DNA of 64,000 nucleotides from NCBI GenBank assembly GCA_000611775.1, contig KK106981.1, positions 5,697,750 through 5,761,749 on the forward strand, in the 5' to 3' direction. This document shows, one piece after another, positions 22,361-37,797 of the stretch; within the stretch, counting starts at the first letter, position 1; the number at the start of each line of letters is the position of its first letter. The notes under the pieces were generated by a model. That model made no database searches and was not told the origin of the DNA. It worked only from the letters and a program-made list of their open reading frames with translations. This stretch comes from Umbilicaria muhlenbergii (Eukaryota; Ascomycota; Lecanoromycetes; Umbilicariales; Umbilicariaceae). Made by a program: the position numbers and the translations under genes.

Positions 22361-24782
22361 TCACACTCCTCCGCCTCCCGCACGCTTCTTCCCCATCCCC
22401 AGCCTCTGCATCTCAATCGCCTCCCCACCCTCCCCCGCACCCTCATTCCTAAAACTCGTTCTCCGATGAAACTCCCTCCTAACGACTCCACTCCCATGTC
22501 TCACCTCCCCCCTCTCGACCACATTCTCCACCTCCTCCTCACCCCCCGCACGATTCGACCCCTCTCCCCCCCCGCCCTGATCCCCGCTCCCAGCAGCAAC
22601 CCGAGCAGTCTCATCATCGCCAAAAACGCCACCCACAGACTCCATCGTAAACAACGACGCAGTCGGCCCATCCAACCCCGCCAGCTCCTCCCCCGAAAAC
22701 CACCTCGGCAGCAAAAACGTCCTCGCAGGCACAAGCGCCAAAACAAAAATGGGAAACCCAATCGCGGCAATCGTCTGCGTGATAGCGAACGTCGCCGCAA
22801 ACCCCACCAATTCCAACCCCACAAAATACCACACCGCCCCCTTCCTCGCGATCCGACTCAGCGGGTCCGAAGCAGGCGTCATAGCGGCGTCGCGCGCGAG
22901 GAAGAGTAGCTTCTTCGTGATGCCATTGCCTTCGAGCGCCTGCACGCCCATGATGAAAAACAGTCCCGCCAACACCCCTTGCGGAATCAAATGCAGCACG
23001 ACCAGCAACGGCCCGGTCATCGTGCCGAGCGTCAGTAATCCCTGAGCGAGGTTGCTGACGCGCTGTTCGACGACGTGGTCGACGATGCGGGACCCGTGGC
23101 CTTTGGAGGCGCTGGATTCGGAGGTGTCAGCCACTTGCGACGTGACGCATAGGGAGTTGGTGTGGAAGGGCGCTTGCGGGATGAGGCCGTTGGGGAAGGG
23201 GATTCCTAGGAGGCCGGCGATGCCGGTCGTGAGGCCGAGGAGGAAGATGTCCCAGTGGAAACCGGCAGGTTTGCGGAGGGGGAATTCAGTGCCTTGGGCT
23301 ATTAGGGAGGAGACTGGTTTCGATGCGGGCATGGGTTAGTGGATGGGGGTGAGAGGTTTTTGGAGGAGGGGGGAAGGGGGGGCTGACCGTTGTGGTCGAA
23401 GTAGAAGAGGATGGTTAGGAGGATGGCGAAGGGGATGGCGAGGAAGATGTCGGCGAGGGGGATGTCCCAGAAGTGGATGAACCAGCTGCGGTCTTGGGTT
23501 GGGGCGAATGCTTTGCTTGTAGGTAAGGTCTGCAATTGCACGCCTCGCATATGGCCCATATGTACAAATCCGGTGAAGAATATAATTGTCAGAGGCGTGC
23601 CGTAATCTTCGACGAATTTGCGGACATAGCGTTGGAAGAGATTACTGCCGCCTATGACTCCGCATGCGTAGCCTGTCATGAGCACGAGCAGGGAGATCAT
23701 GATCGATAGGTAGGCGGAGGTCTCCCCGGCTTGGCCCCATTGACGGGTGAGGACTTGGATACCCTTTTGCAGGTAGATGAAGGCGACATAGAAGCCGAAG
23801 ATGTCGCAACTAAAGCGGGTGACGTAGGTGAGCCCGTTGCAGGCGTTGGTGATGGCGAGGATCCAATGCATGACCAGCGACCACCTTTACTTAGGTCAGC
23901 TGCCGAGGGCTCCGGGAGGGGAAATGAACGGTATACAAGCCTATCCAGCACATGAAAGCGAAGTAGTTGGTCCCCCTTGGCGTGATGATGTCGTAAACGG
24001 TATAGTTGAAGACGGTAATAGGTCCTGCTCATGTTGTCAAACTTCGATGCTGGGGCTCTCCTGAAGCTAACCGTACCAGTAACTCCAACAATAACTAATG
24101 GTTGCGCGGCGGAGATGGAAAATACCACGGATCCGAGGACAGAAGATAGAAGCACTTCATTGACACCGAAGCTCATATCCGTTTTCGAGAACATGTCCAA
24201 GGAGAAGGCCAGTGCCGGGAGAATACTACACGGTGGATTAGTGGCCTCGTCCGCATCTCCCCGAATCGTACAACTCGCAGGGCATGCATTGTTGGGTATT
24301 CGAAACGAGGTATTGGCAGCAAAACCAACACCTGAGTATGCAGATGCTCAAAGGCAGATTTTCAGATGATAAAGTTCCGTACAGCGGGACTTCGCAGAGA
24401 ACGAATGTCTTCGATTCCAAAGGGCATACTTCGCGAAATACATATACACCGTCGCCGGCACGACCCTATAATCCCACGCATCCGTCCAATCACTCCAATA
24501 AAACGGTGCTCTTCTCCTAACATCATTGATCATGCCTCTGAAAAACCTTATTCGCCACCACTTGTGCTTGCGTGTACTCGACGCATTCGTATTCGCAAGA
24601 GAGACTTCGCGGGACAGGTTCTCTTGGCTGTCGGGGGGGGGCTGAGAACTCGAGAGGAGCAAGCTCCGTGACTGCCACGGTTTCTTCTTCGCCGTCGAGC
24701 GTGAGGAGTGGGATGCGGATCTGGGTTGGAGGCGTGGAGCGGATGGCATGCTGTAGGGGGGTTCCACCGTTCTGGTTGCCAT
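22361..24782 (-). CDS. BOR1: BOR1-like anion exchanger / boron transporter (HCO3- transporter family)
   Basis: Five exons, 24782-24430, 24225-24077, 24024-23937, 23884-23388 and 23313-22361, give 679 residues. The family exports borate or exchanges anions at the plasma membrane or vacuole. It has a basic cytosolic N-terminus, then the conserved YFANILPALAFSLDM, QPLVIVGVTGPI, IGLWSLVMHWIL, DIPLADIFLAIPFAIL and GFHWDIFLLGL segments. All four junctions fall inside these conserved blocks and restore them exactly. About ten to twelve membrane helices are expected. The C-terminal 100 residues are Glu/Gly-rich and probably cytosolic. Yeast Bor1 is shorter; the extra length lies in the two termini. 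Confidence 0.93.
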
Positions 24783-25635
24783 TGTCGACGCTCTGAGAGT
24801 AAGCGTCTGGCGATGAGGGGACTGTCTGTTAGTAGCTGAGAGAATTAGTTTGAGGGAAACAAGAAAGCTTTTTTGTTAAGCGTCAAGCCGCGTTGGGCGT
24901 TACTCTGAAACGGACGGGATTCGGATGATTTAGGTGTCGATCTGGGGAACTCACCCCTGTAAATCTGGGCTTGGGTACGCCGCCACGCCCACCAATCATT
25001 ACAGACTCCAGGCTTCTTATTGGTATGCCACGCTTCACGCCAACCGACTGCATTCATGACCCTTCAGTCACGCACTCTATGAGCATCTTCCATAACATCA
25101 TCAATCGTTACTCCCATGCATTAGCAATTACCAGAATATACCCGTTCTGCTCCCCAGGAGTTGTAGTTGATCGGCATTCAGATGACCCAGGCAAATCATA
25201 CAAAGAGCGTTATCAGTTCCAAGTCTCATCCATGGTTTAAAGGATTGCATTACTCCTAACATGCCTAGTTGGTGACCATTGATCAACAGGCAATCTATCC
25301 TAATCTAGCCTAGGTGTATGCATTTTACGATCGTAGTGGACACGCAGACAATAGCAAAGATAGCCATACTGCCTTTGTGCCAAAGACGCAAGGACCATGT
25401 CACTCACAACACGATTCAAATGGGATAGAATCCGTCGTCATACAAACTTTTGTACAAGAAGTGAAGCTGCGAGCAAGAGCAATCTGCGGGCGAGACATTT
25501 AGAAGTAATGAATCGGGATTGTAGGAGGGCGCAGCAGGATCGGTTCATGTAGGCGCGGTCGGAGATTGTCTAGTAGGTACTTCGAAAGCGTTGAGTCGGT
25601 TTGGAACATTGTAGGAAAGTAAGATTGAGCTCAAC
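24783..25635. other. intergenic region (BOR1 promoter)
   Basis: About 850 bp upstream of BOR1 and downstream of the forkhead gene. Nothing gene-like was seen. Confidence 0.5.
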
Positions 25636-27920
<2,285 letters not shown>

Positions 27921-30891
27921 GCTCAAGTTCGTATTTCAGGGACAATCTGGCGGCAGGCAATGTTAGCAACATGACTTTGTGCTTAGAGTCGAGACTAAAT
28001 ACAGCCATGGCCTGGATGGGTGGTGACTGGATGGATGTAATGCCTGTGTTGACACTGCGCATGTATTTGTCGGCTTTTGCATACGTCAGAGATACATATT
28101 AGTAGTGGGAACATACCGTTAGCAAGTGATTTCCAGCCCCTCCGTCTTACAGAGAGTCATTCACAGAAAGGTGTTGGAGCGTTGAGATACGTAGTCGCCA
28201 GCGTCAACAAGTCAAGGCTTACAAGCCGCCGAGTTTGGTAGGTTCTGTCCTGGAAGTTGGCTTGGACGCGTGCAGTACGCGAGTGTGGCGAGCGTATTGG
28301 TAAGACTTAGATTGTGCGGTGAAGGACTTACTTTGTTCACTGCGCGAGGGCCGAAGGGACGGCTTCACCGGTGATTACAAGTGAAGATGACTTGCATGCA
28401 TATTCTTGCAGAGGACAGTAATTGTTTGTACGACGTAGGCCCAAGCCAAAAATAAAGAGGGCTCCTGCTGACAAGAATCGAAAGTACTCAAGGCTGCGAT
28501 GTCCGGAATTTCAATTTTGCCGGCCCCCTGATTGGCTGGCTCCCCACCACCAAAACAGTCGGAATGACGTTGATTGTCGAGCGAATAGGCCCTCCTTCTT
28601 CAAGTCGCCTAGTTGACCTTTCGATGTGGATAGAATTGTGGATGAATCCCCACAATGACCATGCTTGTGTTGACTGCGCACCGAGCTTTAATTCTGAAGC
28701 CTGGCCATGAACTTCGGTAGCCAGTCAGATCGCCGAATGATCAAAGCCTACAGGTCCGGTGAAGCCCTATTTCGAGGGAGCCAGCTCGTGCGTTTGGAAG
28801 TCTATCCGACCAACGTCTCCACGGAGTCTAGCCCTAGATCGTTTGTAGGCCTCTACAGTGCACTGATGACACAAGGAAATCGATGCGATTAGCTTTTACT
28901 GAACACATGGCGTGCCGTATGCCTTGAAGACGCCTACTGCATGGGCGCATGCGCACCATCGAAGCAAGTGGCAGCGTCAGTCTGAAGGTTCTCTCGATAT
29001 CTTATCAGGAGCGATGTTATCAAGAAGAGTAAGGACGCAGTTGCTATCTTTCGAGCTCTGCAAACTGCACTCTTGGAATTCACGGTTGATCTAAACATCC
29101 GGGGCGCCTCGGTCTTCTTCGCTGAGAACCGCCCGTAAGCTGATGGTGGCACTACCTAGGGCTCTGGGATGCGCAAGCCTCTTGGAAAACCGAAAACATC
29201 GTGCTTTTTCTACAAAGCATCGAAATATGAGATCCATGGTGTACAAAGTGATGGTAATAAGACACCCTTCGTACATCACGCGCGGTAAAGGACCAAACCC
29301 GTATTAACGCTTTTGTTTTGCTTCGACGATGCTCCAATATATCCTGCCTGCACGAAAACAGGTTAGCGTTTCAGCCATGCACGCATCTGAGTCTCTGATA
29401 TATCCACTTTCAAGAGGTCCGGAGTAAAGCAAAAATATGACGGGGCGGAAGAGCCTCTGAATGTAAAGTTCCAACCAATAGAAAACCATTTCCCATGATG
29501 AGGCTGCCGCCTGCCGTCTGCATAAGGTTGGTCTGTGGCACTCGTGAGGATCTGCAACCAGGACGACTGTTCAGGAAGTTGGTTTCCACGAGACACAGGG
29601 TCTAGCCTCGCCCATGGCCCTTCTGGACGTATTTTGTAGCTGACCACATGAAAATCGCCTGGGATGCATTCTATGGATCTGTAGAGTAAGTATGGGGACT
29701 GATGCGGCTTCCCAATGGCGCAACACAGACCCCTATATCTGTCCCCTGTCCTCTACGGAATACCGGTCCCTCGCTCGAAGACGATTGTGTGACATCATAG
29801 CAGTCCTCCTCGTCGATTGGTACCCGGACGTCGCATGGCACTTTGCTGTCGGGGAACCAAGCATTGTATTTGAAGGGTTCTGCCGCGTAGGAGAGGATGG
29901 CAGGCTTCTGCTTTTCTGGAAGGAATGTTCTGTGCAGGCACGGCAGGGTAGAAGCAGGTCAACCGGATAGCCGAGGAGGCAGGACGCAGTGCGATCGATA
30001 TCGATAAGCTACGATCAGTGGGCATCTAAGCGAACAAAGCCCAAAAGCCTCAATCGGAGCCATGGGCGCAGAATGCAGCGGCGTGCAAGCCATCAGTTCG
30101 CGCCCAAGCCGGATGCGTAGAGGATGCGTGAAAAAAGTGAGAAAACAGCTCACTGGTGGGATCCCGTCCCATTTCATCCCCCGCGAGGTCCACGGATCAT
30201 TTACTCGAGTACATCTATCTATCCTGGGCTTACTCACTCGTACGCGTAAGCCTTGAGAGGTTATTGCGGAGTTTAGAGGTCCAGATTGGCTAAACATCTA
30301 GAATCCCGTCAGACAGTTCTCTGCCGTTGAAGACAATTATATGTTTAACTGCGTTTTCATGCACCTCGTTCCCTCCCTCTGTTTTTCATACAAGTAATTC
30401 CCATTCTTCATCCTCACTAGTCTAGCCTCGCAGTAAGAAGTAGAAGGCTTCGAGGTGGAAGGAGAGTACGAGGAAAGGATAGCGGGCAGCGTAGATCATG
30501 GCCGTGAGGGATTGAGGGTCTTCGCCTTGCCTTGCGAGCTTGCCTTACCTTGCCTGAGGTGGGCTCGCTTTTGACTTAACCTTAACTCCGATCAATTTCA
30601 TCATCCTAATTCTCTCAAGTGCAAGTGCAATTACGAGTAATGCATCATCTACCAAGCCGAAGCGGTACCTCGAAACGTCACTGTCACTCCATCTCTGAAA
30701 TTGCGTTAATCCTGCGCAGCCCAGCATCGTCTGAAGCTGACACACTCGCAATCGCATCGCTATTGTGTTACTGTCACAACATCATTTAATAATCGTCATG
30801 CGCCTACATTACCAATCTCACGGATCCTGACCTTGCGCTTTCGCCCGCTCATGCTGCACTCTGCCCAACTGGCATTTCATCCATTATCAAT
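27921..30891. other. long intergenic region upstream of two transcription factor genes
   Basis: About 3 kb between the forkhead start (-) and the Zn2Cys6 factor start (+), so it holds both promoters. No protein-like frame was found. A degenerate run of CCTTGC/CCTTAC hexamers occurs near 30520-30556. Confidence 0.45.
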
Positions 30892-33800
30892 ATGGCTACA
30901 CTAATGAATAGCCCTGCCCAATCCTCGGTGGACGGTTACGAGGACGATTCTACTATGATAGAGGGGCAGTGGCAAGGACAAAATCGTCAAGGCATGAGTC
31001 AGACATCACCTTCGATGGAGAGCAACAGCCCCTCCGGACCATCAGCTCCTAAAATTCCCATACCAATGCAAAAGCGTCGGCGAGTAACCAGAGCCTGCGA
31101 CGAATGCCGGCGTAAGAAAATCAAATGCGATGGAAAACAACCGTGTACGCATTGCACGGTTTACAGCTATGGTAAGTAGATGGAACCCTACATGCTCACG
31201 TGAGCGGCAACGGGTGCGAAAGCTCTTAGTTCTGTCCTGATGGCTGTACCAGATTGCACATATGATCAACCTTCGAATAGACGAAGAAATCCAGCCCCTC
31301 AGTATATCGAAGCGCTTGAGAACCGTTTACAGCGAGCCGAAGCCCTACTGAAGACCGTTCTGCCTGACGTCGACCTAAATGATCCAAACTTCGATGCTGG
31401 TGTGCCACAGCGCATGCATGCACCCACTCATCCTTCTGATCAGCACCTCAGCGACGCACAGTCGCGCTCTGGTGCCATCAGTGGGAGACCCACCCTGGGT
31501 GTTGAAACAGAAAAGGATTCAATGCTGGAGTCAATGGTGCAGAAGACCGGATCGCTCGACTTGGATGACCAGGGACACTGGGACTTCCACGGTCATTCAT
31601 CTGGACTCGTATTTCTGCGTAGAATGCGCGAGCAATTTGGCGATCTAATGGGGGGAACAGAAGGGACTGGGCTACCGTTTCAGAGAAATACGCGGCCTAT
31701 GCCCCTAGGGTTGGACTCGCCAAAGTCAAGTGCTGGCTCGCCGAACGATTCCAATTTACCGAATACACACGACCTTCCTCCCAAAGAATGTGGCAGGGAG
31801 CTTTGCGAGAATGCGCTAGATGATGCTTGTGCGCTGATGCGTTTCGTTCATCAGCCTACCTTCTACCAATTGTTCGATCGAATATACGACAATCCGCCAG
31901 AAACTTTCGGCAACGAAGAGAACAAGTTCCTTCCCCAACTTTACCTCGTCATGGCACTGGGAGGCTTATTCGCGAAGGGCGAGAGAAGTAAGCTTGAGAT
32001 CAAAGGCTACGAGGGTGCAATAGATCAAGGGTATGCCTTTGCGTTAGCCTTGAAACCCTGTAGATACTGACATCCTGTACAGTTTCATATTCTTTAGGGC
32101 CGCTCGTCAGATGATGGACGTCACAGATTGCCGAGATCTGCCCTCTTTGCAAGCAGTTGTATTCATGATTTTGTTCCTGCAGTCTTCGGCCAAGCTGAGT
32201 ACGTGTTACTCCTACATTGGCATAGCCCTTCGATCCTCTCTGCGCATGGGCTTGCATCGATCCATATGGACCAGGTTCAACCCGGTGGAGCGGGAGTGCC
32301 GAAGGCGGATATTCTGGGTCATACGGAAGATGGACACCTACGTCGGTGCTATGCTGGGATTGCCGAAAATGCTCAGTGATGATGATATAGACCAGGAGCT
32401 TCCCCTGGAGATTGATGATGAGTTCATAACCACAGAGAGCATTGCTCCAATGCCGCCGGGCAAATTATCTCTAAATGCTGCAACGAATGCACATACCCAT
32501 CTTGTCAAAGTCCTGGCAAAGGTAGTACAGTACATCTATCCAATCAAAAGTATCGAGCATATTCACAGCAAATCAAGCCAATCCTATGTCGTTAGTCACG
32601 CCAGGATCCGAGAGATTGAGCGCGACTTACAGGAATGGATGGACGACCTGCCAATGGCATTGAGGCCTAGCGGGGACTCAAGTCCAGAGTTGGCTAGGTA
32701 AACATCAGCAAAGATATCCCAGAAAGAATGGCTTCCCTGAATGCTGACAATCAACTCAGGGTCCAGCAACTCCTGAGGATGGCATATGCGCATATACAGA
32801 TGATGCTGTACCGACCTTTTCTGCACTATGTCTCGCAGTCCTATCAGTCAAAAGTAGTCGACAAGCGTTCATACGCCTGTGCCGCAGCTTGCGTTAGCGT
32901 TTCACGTAACATTATCCATATCACCGCGGAAATGAAGAAAAGAGGCCTATTAATCGGAGCATACTGGTTTGTCATGTATTCGACCTTCTTCTCCATTCTA
33001 GGTTTGATATTTTTTGTCCTCGAAAATCCCGAGAGTCCCACCAGTCAAGATATACTCCGAGACGCGAACCAGGGTAAAGAAATCCTGGCAAGCCTTGCGA
33101 AGAGGAGCATGGCGGCTGATAGGTGTACGGTTATGTTATCGGTAGGCGCTCTGTAACAACACGGGTCCTCGGTGCTTTCACTAATCCTTTCAGGGCGTAT
33201 TTGACCAGTTACCTGAAAGGCTCAAGAAGACTCGCGTCAGCTCGGTATCATCGGTATCAAAGAAGAAACGCCACGCCCCGTCCCCGCTTCCCGTAGGGCC
33301 GACCGCAGGGCCGACAGGATCTATGCGTAGCACACCTGACGTGATCAAACAATCTCAATCGGAAGGTGAAATCAATGGTATCATGCAACGCGCCAGTACT
33401 TTTCCTTCCCCATCATCCGTTCCGATGTGGAAAAGAAAATCCGTACCGCAAGAAACCCCCACAGCCCATCAGCACACGAATCAATGTCTAGACACAAGCT
33501 ACAGGCAGGGATCGCTTGATACCTACACCCCTTCCAACTCCGACAACACGGGCAGCAAGACACCTGACAGCGTCAGCAGCAACGGCGTAACTTTCAGTTC
33601 GGCAGGCCCACCGAACTTTAGCTTCCAGCCGACCTTCGGCGGAAGCGGGCTTCCTGACTTGTCCGCCATGATGTTCCCGTCCACCGACCCTTTCGCGTAT
33701 CCCACTCAACCCATGACGTTTCTCGAGAACCGGCAAACGACCAAAGGGGAGAATTCATACAGTCCTCGAAATGTCAACAACCCTCAGATGTACACCACGA

Positions 33801-34090
33801 CGCCGACCAGCAATTCAACACCGTACGATTCTTTGGAGGTACAGACGTTCGGACCCTTTCCCCCATATCTCATGATGGGCCAACAAACCATGGGGATGCA
33901 GGCGATGGGTGGACCCATGGGTATGAATGGCGCCGAGCCGAGCGGTAACTTGATGAGCATGAGCGGCGACGATCCGGGCTGGGCGCAGCAACAGGCGAGG
34001 ACGGGCGGGACCCCAGGAGTCAATCTGGACGAGATCTTTGGGGAGGAGTGGGGAGGGGGATGGATGAACCAAGGGTATAGGCAGCAATAA
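30892..34090 (+). CDS. Zn2Cys6 transcription factor with fungal-specific regulatory domain
   Basis: Exons 30892-31171, 31253-32030, 32083-32697, 32760-33141 and 33194-34090 give 983 residues. The Zn2Cys6 binuclear cluster is complete (residues about 68-97: [15 protein letters not shown], then PCTHC and, across intron 1, YDCTYD) and is followed by a basic linker and a coiled dimerisation stretch ([16 protein letters not shown]). The middle region (about 240-620) contains the fungal transcription factor domain once called the xylanolytic activator domain ([32 protein letters not shown]). The C-terminus is Pro/Gln/Met/Gly-rich, like an activation domain. All four junctions keep phase and fall in conserved blocks. 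The regulated pathway cannot be named from sequence. Confidence 0.9.
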
Positions 34091-35647
34091 GGGCGGCATG
34101 AACTTTGCGTGACCGTGTTTGTGACCCCTTTTTCCATGCGGGCAGGCTGCGTCGGCTTTAGCGATCCTGGTTTTCTTGGGCTGGCATCGGGGTCATGGTG
34201 GACCTGGGCACTGCATACAAAGATGGTTCATGGGCGTTTGCGTGTTGGGCACCGACTCGTTTGAGTCTCTGTGCTCTGCTATGCTATGGATCCGGGGGAA
34301 GACGATTTTTGTGACGACCCCAATTCATGAGGGTCTAGTAGTTGCCTTTTTTCTATAGATATTTTTGGAATTTGATATTGTCGAGATGAAGGTCCAACAC
34401 GTGTAGGATTTGCGATAGACTGGTGAACAGGAACGATTGCCCCTATGCATGTCCAATTAGATGCTCGTGTAAGCGCGAGTATTTTAGGGACCACGGTCTT
34501 TGGTCTTTCAATCTTTGCGTTGTACGGAATACATTAGAATAGCCCATAGGCGGCAACGTAATACGAAGGGTAAGACAACATCGCACGTGCCGTCCATGCA
34601 TCGACGAGCTGGCCACCTTACTTCAGCCCGCCCATGTTGATGCGGTGCGTTGCGCCCGAATGGCAGGATCGCTTGGCGCCCAAGCATTCCGCCTGCCAAC
34701 CCTTTCCATCGTCGCCAAGGCAAAAGGGGGCAGTGCCGGCCTGCCCAGACTCCTCAGACGCAGCGGAGACGGCCAAGGCTCTTGGGGCCACACTTCCCAT
34801 TTTTCCCAGCGGCCCCATTTTCATTCATGCGCACGAACGCCGAGCAAAGCCTGATTTGGCGGTGAGCCAAGGGCGTCGGGAGAGGAACTTCCAAGCCGTG
34901 CCAAGCCGAGCCAAGCCCGCTAGGGAGGCAGAGAATTCTTAGCGGTCTTGGCACGGGCGGTGCAGGTCGAATGAGAGAGGGAGTGGCCAGTGGCCACCGG
35001 GAAAAGTGAGGAGGGCGTCCCCCAACGACTGTCCGGATGTCGTAATGTGGAGCGAACGGATGATGTGATCGGGGAGCTACCTTACGGTACTTGAGAACTA
35101 TGGACCCGTTTACGGAGGAAGGCAGTGCAGAACTGTAGCCAAGAGCAGCGAGCACGGGGAGGGGATCGGGTGGACAATGTAGTTGTAGTCCGTACCTTAA
35201 GGAGGACTTAAGGCATCGTGCATGGGATGGCCCCCTGTGCCCAGGCCTTCCCTCTTGCTGTGGTAGCACCACCCCCCCCTCCGTGTGCCCGTACCTGGCT
35301 CGCCTGGCTCGCCTGTCTCGCCCGGCCCAGAGAGAGCGAAAGCGAGCAAGTGTGGGCGTGCAGCGAGCATCCGTAGGCGTGACCGATATTCCCCACTAAA
35401 AAAGAGCTCTTACTTCCCTTTGCCTTTCGAAATTCACTTACATCGTAACTTGGACGGAAAAAGACGTGTCGTCTCGTCACTGCCCAGTCTTTGCCTTCCG
35501 CTTCACCATTCAGCATCATCGAGTTCGCCGGGTTTCTTTTCTTTGGTGTTCACGCATCAACAAGTAACAACAACTCAGGCGCGCCAGATTTCGCGACGAG
35601 CCTCTAAGGCCTGCAATAGCCTTGGCGCTTGGTGCCAGACCCTCGAA
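34091..35647. other. pacC upstream region
   Basis: About 1.55 kb between the Zn2Cys6 factor and pacC. It carries a PacC-type hexamer cluster (separate entry), short TACCTTA-type motifs near 35090 and 35195, and a C/T-rich leader directly before the start. No gene was seen. Confidence 0.6.
34672..34952. promoter_or_regulatory. cluster of seven PacC-type GCCAAG hexamers
   Basis: GCCAAG occurs on the plus strand at 34714, 34772, 34866, 34900 and 34910, and on the minus strand (CTTGGC) at 34672 and 34947. That is seven sites in 281 bp, starting about 700 bp upstream of the pacC ATG. 5'-GCCARG-3' is the experimentally known PacC target in Aspergillus nidulans. By chance about 0.14 sites would be expected in this length, counting both strands at equal base use, so the cluster suggests PacC autoregulation. 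It is also within reach of the upstream gene's 3' end, but that gene points away. Confidence 0.7.
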
Positions 35648-35731
35648 ATGTCGTCGGCAGATCAACCAGCGCAGGTACCCCCCACGGCCATCGCACAGCA
35701 GCAGCAACAGCAACAACAGCAACAACAACAA

Positions 35732-35772
<41 letters not shown>

Positions 35773-37797
35773 ACCCCAGCAGCGACCGCAGCCCGGACCA
35801 TCGGCGCCCTCGCAGAGCGGCAGCCTCGAGACTTTGCAGTGTCAGTGGAATGGCTGTGGAGAGCGAGCTGCGACCGCGGAGCAGCTTTACGTGAGTGTGC
35901 CCAGCGTGAGCTTTTCAGCGATTATAGGATTGACCCCGCTCTCATCTAGGACCACGTATGCGAGCGCCATGTCGGTCGCAAGAGTACAAACAATCTGAAC
36001 CTCACTTGTCAGTGGGGCAATTGTCGTACCACCACCGTCAAGCGCGATCATATCACCTCGCATATCCGTGTCCACGTACCCTTGAAACCGCACAAATGCG
36101 ACTTCTGTGGCAAGGCCTTCAAGCGCCCTCAAGACTTGAAGAAGCACGTCAAGACTCACGCCGATGACTCGGTTATTCTCCGCTCACCTGAACCAGTCGG
36201 CGGTGGGGGCCGTCCCCAACCGAACAATGGAGGATACAACATGGGACAGCAGCACAAGCGTGAGTGACTCATTTCAATGTCAAAGGAGGTGCAATAATTG
36301 CTTCTGTCCATTTCGGAACAATCGCATTGTGTCCTGGCTGTAGACCTGGTCGCTGATTTGCAAGATCTCACTCCTACAGCGACGAGTTATTACGATGCGC
36401 CACTGCCTTCAAACGCTCCTCTAGGCTACGGACATCAAGGTCACAACGGCAGCCAGGGCTACTACGCACCTACGCAGCAACCTCAGTCTACAACGTACGG
36501 ACCAGTCTACTATACTGTCAACCATGGCGGTGATGTTAGCCACAACGCGTCATACGATCAGAGGCGAGGATACGAAGCGCTCAACGACTTCTTCGGCGAT
36601 GCCAAACGCCGTCAATTTGATCCGAATTCATATGCTGAGGTCGGCACTCGGCTAATGGCCATTCAAGGAGTCCAACTGCCCATGGTAGGCGGCGGCGGTG
36701 GTGGTATGATGAGCTACCAAGCCGCTCATCCACCCATGATCAACGTTGGAGGCGGTCAGGTTGGCGTTTACGCACCAACGGCTCAACACGGCTACGCATT
36801 ACCGCTCCCTAATCTCCGGACCAAGAACGACCTCACCGCCGTCGACCAGATTCTCGAGCAAATGACTACCACCGTGTACGAGAACCCCAACTCCGCTGCC
36901 GCAGCCGGCGTTCAACTCCCCGTTGCGCACTACAGTCACGAAGGCATGCGCTTCCACCACACCCACTCGCCACCAGCGCTCCAACTGCCCTCGGCCCACA
37001 ACAACGGCTACTCCCCCGCCCCGCTCATGGCAAACGCGTCCTCGCAATCCAACCACAGCGGCACCCCGGCCCTGACCCCGCCCTCAAGCGCAAGCGCAAT
37101 CTCCCACAGCGCCGGCCACTCGCCCAGCTCGCTTCCATCCAACCACGCCGCGTCACCCCCCCATCACGGAATGATGATGTACCCCACCTTGCCAAGCGCC
37201 AACCCGGCACCCTTGTCCGCCGACTTCCCGTCCTCGCACACCCCACCGACGTCCACCCTCGGCACCTCGTTCGACGCCGACCCCCGTCGCCGCTACAGTG
37301 GTGGGCGCCTCCAAAAGGCGCAGCCCTCTCCTCGCGGCCCCCACGACGTCGACGACGACATGATGGATACATCCGACGACAAATTCTCGGCCACGCCGAA
37401 GCGCAGCTCCTCTTCCGACGACGACGCCTGCGAGCACATCAAGCGCGAACGTCGGCAGCCGCAACCGCGCGCGGAACAGATCATCGACCCCGCGCTGGCG
37501 GATATGATGGCGTCGCCGCCCGCGACGACGGAGCCGAGCGAGAGCCCGGAGGACAAGGCCCAGGCGGTTTGGGTGGAGAATATTCGCGTCATTGAGGGGT
37601 TGAGGCGGTATGTGCAGGAGAGGCTGATGCGGGGCGAGTATGAGGGCGGGGTGGCGGATGGGAAGACGGGGATGGGTGGCGGGGTGAAGAGGGAGGAAGG
37701 CGTGGGTGGGAAGGTGGGGGTGCAGCGGGAGGATGGGGAGGGGGCCCAGGGGGGGTTGTATCCGGTTTTGAGGGGGATGGAGGCCGGGGTGGAGTAG
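35648..37797 (+). CDS. pacC: pH-response transcription factor PacC/RIM101
   Basis: Exons 35648-35890, 35950-36259 and 36344-37797 give 668 residues. PacC is activated by two-step proteolysis at alkaline pH and then induces alkaline-expressed genes. Three C2H2 fingers lie at about residues 65-150 ([41 protein letters not shown]), the PacC arrangement. Intron 1 falls inside the first finger. The C-terminal half carries the PacC-typical block IDPAL..., ending [20 protein letters not shown]. The N-terminus has an uninterrupted run of 26 Gln (residues 17-42). The last about 45 residues are Gly/Glu-rich. A cluster of GCCAAG sites lies upstream. Confidence 0.95.
35696..35773 (+). repeat. polyglutamine CAG/CAA tract (26 codons)
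   Basis: Twenty-six consecutive Gln codons, with a mixed CAG/CAA start and a long pure CAG run at the end. The pure CAG portion is the part likely to vary in length. Confidence 0.95.

Noticed and set aside
35516-35894. Poly-Leu, poly-Ala, poly-Ser and poly-Asn open frames
   Set aside because: All are other-frame readings of the pacC CAG/CAA tract.
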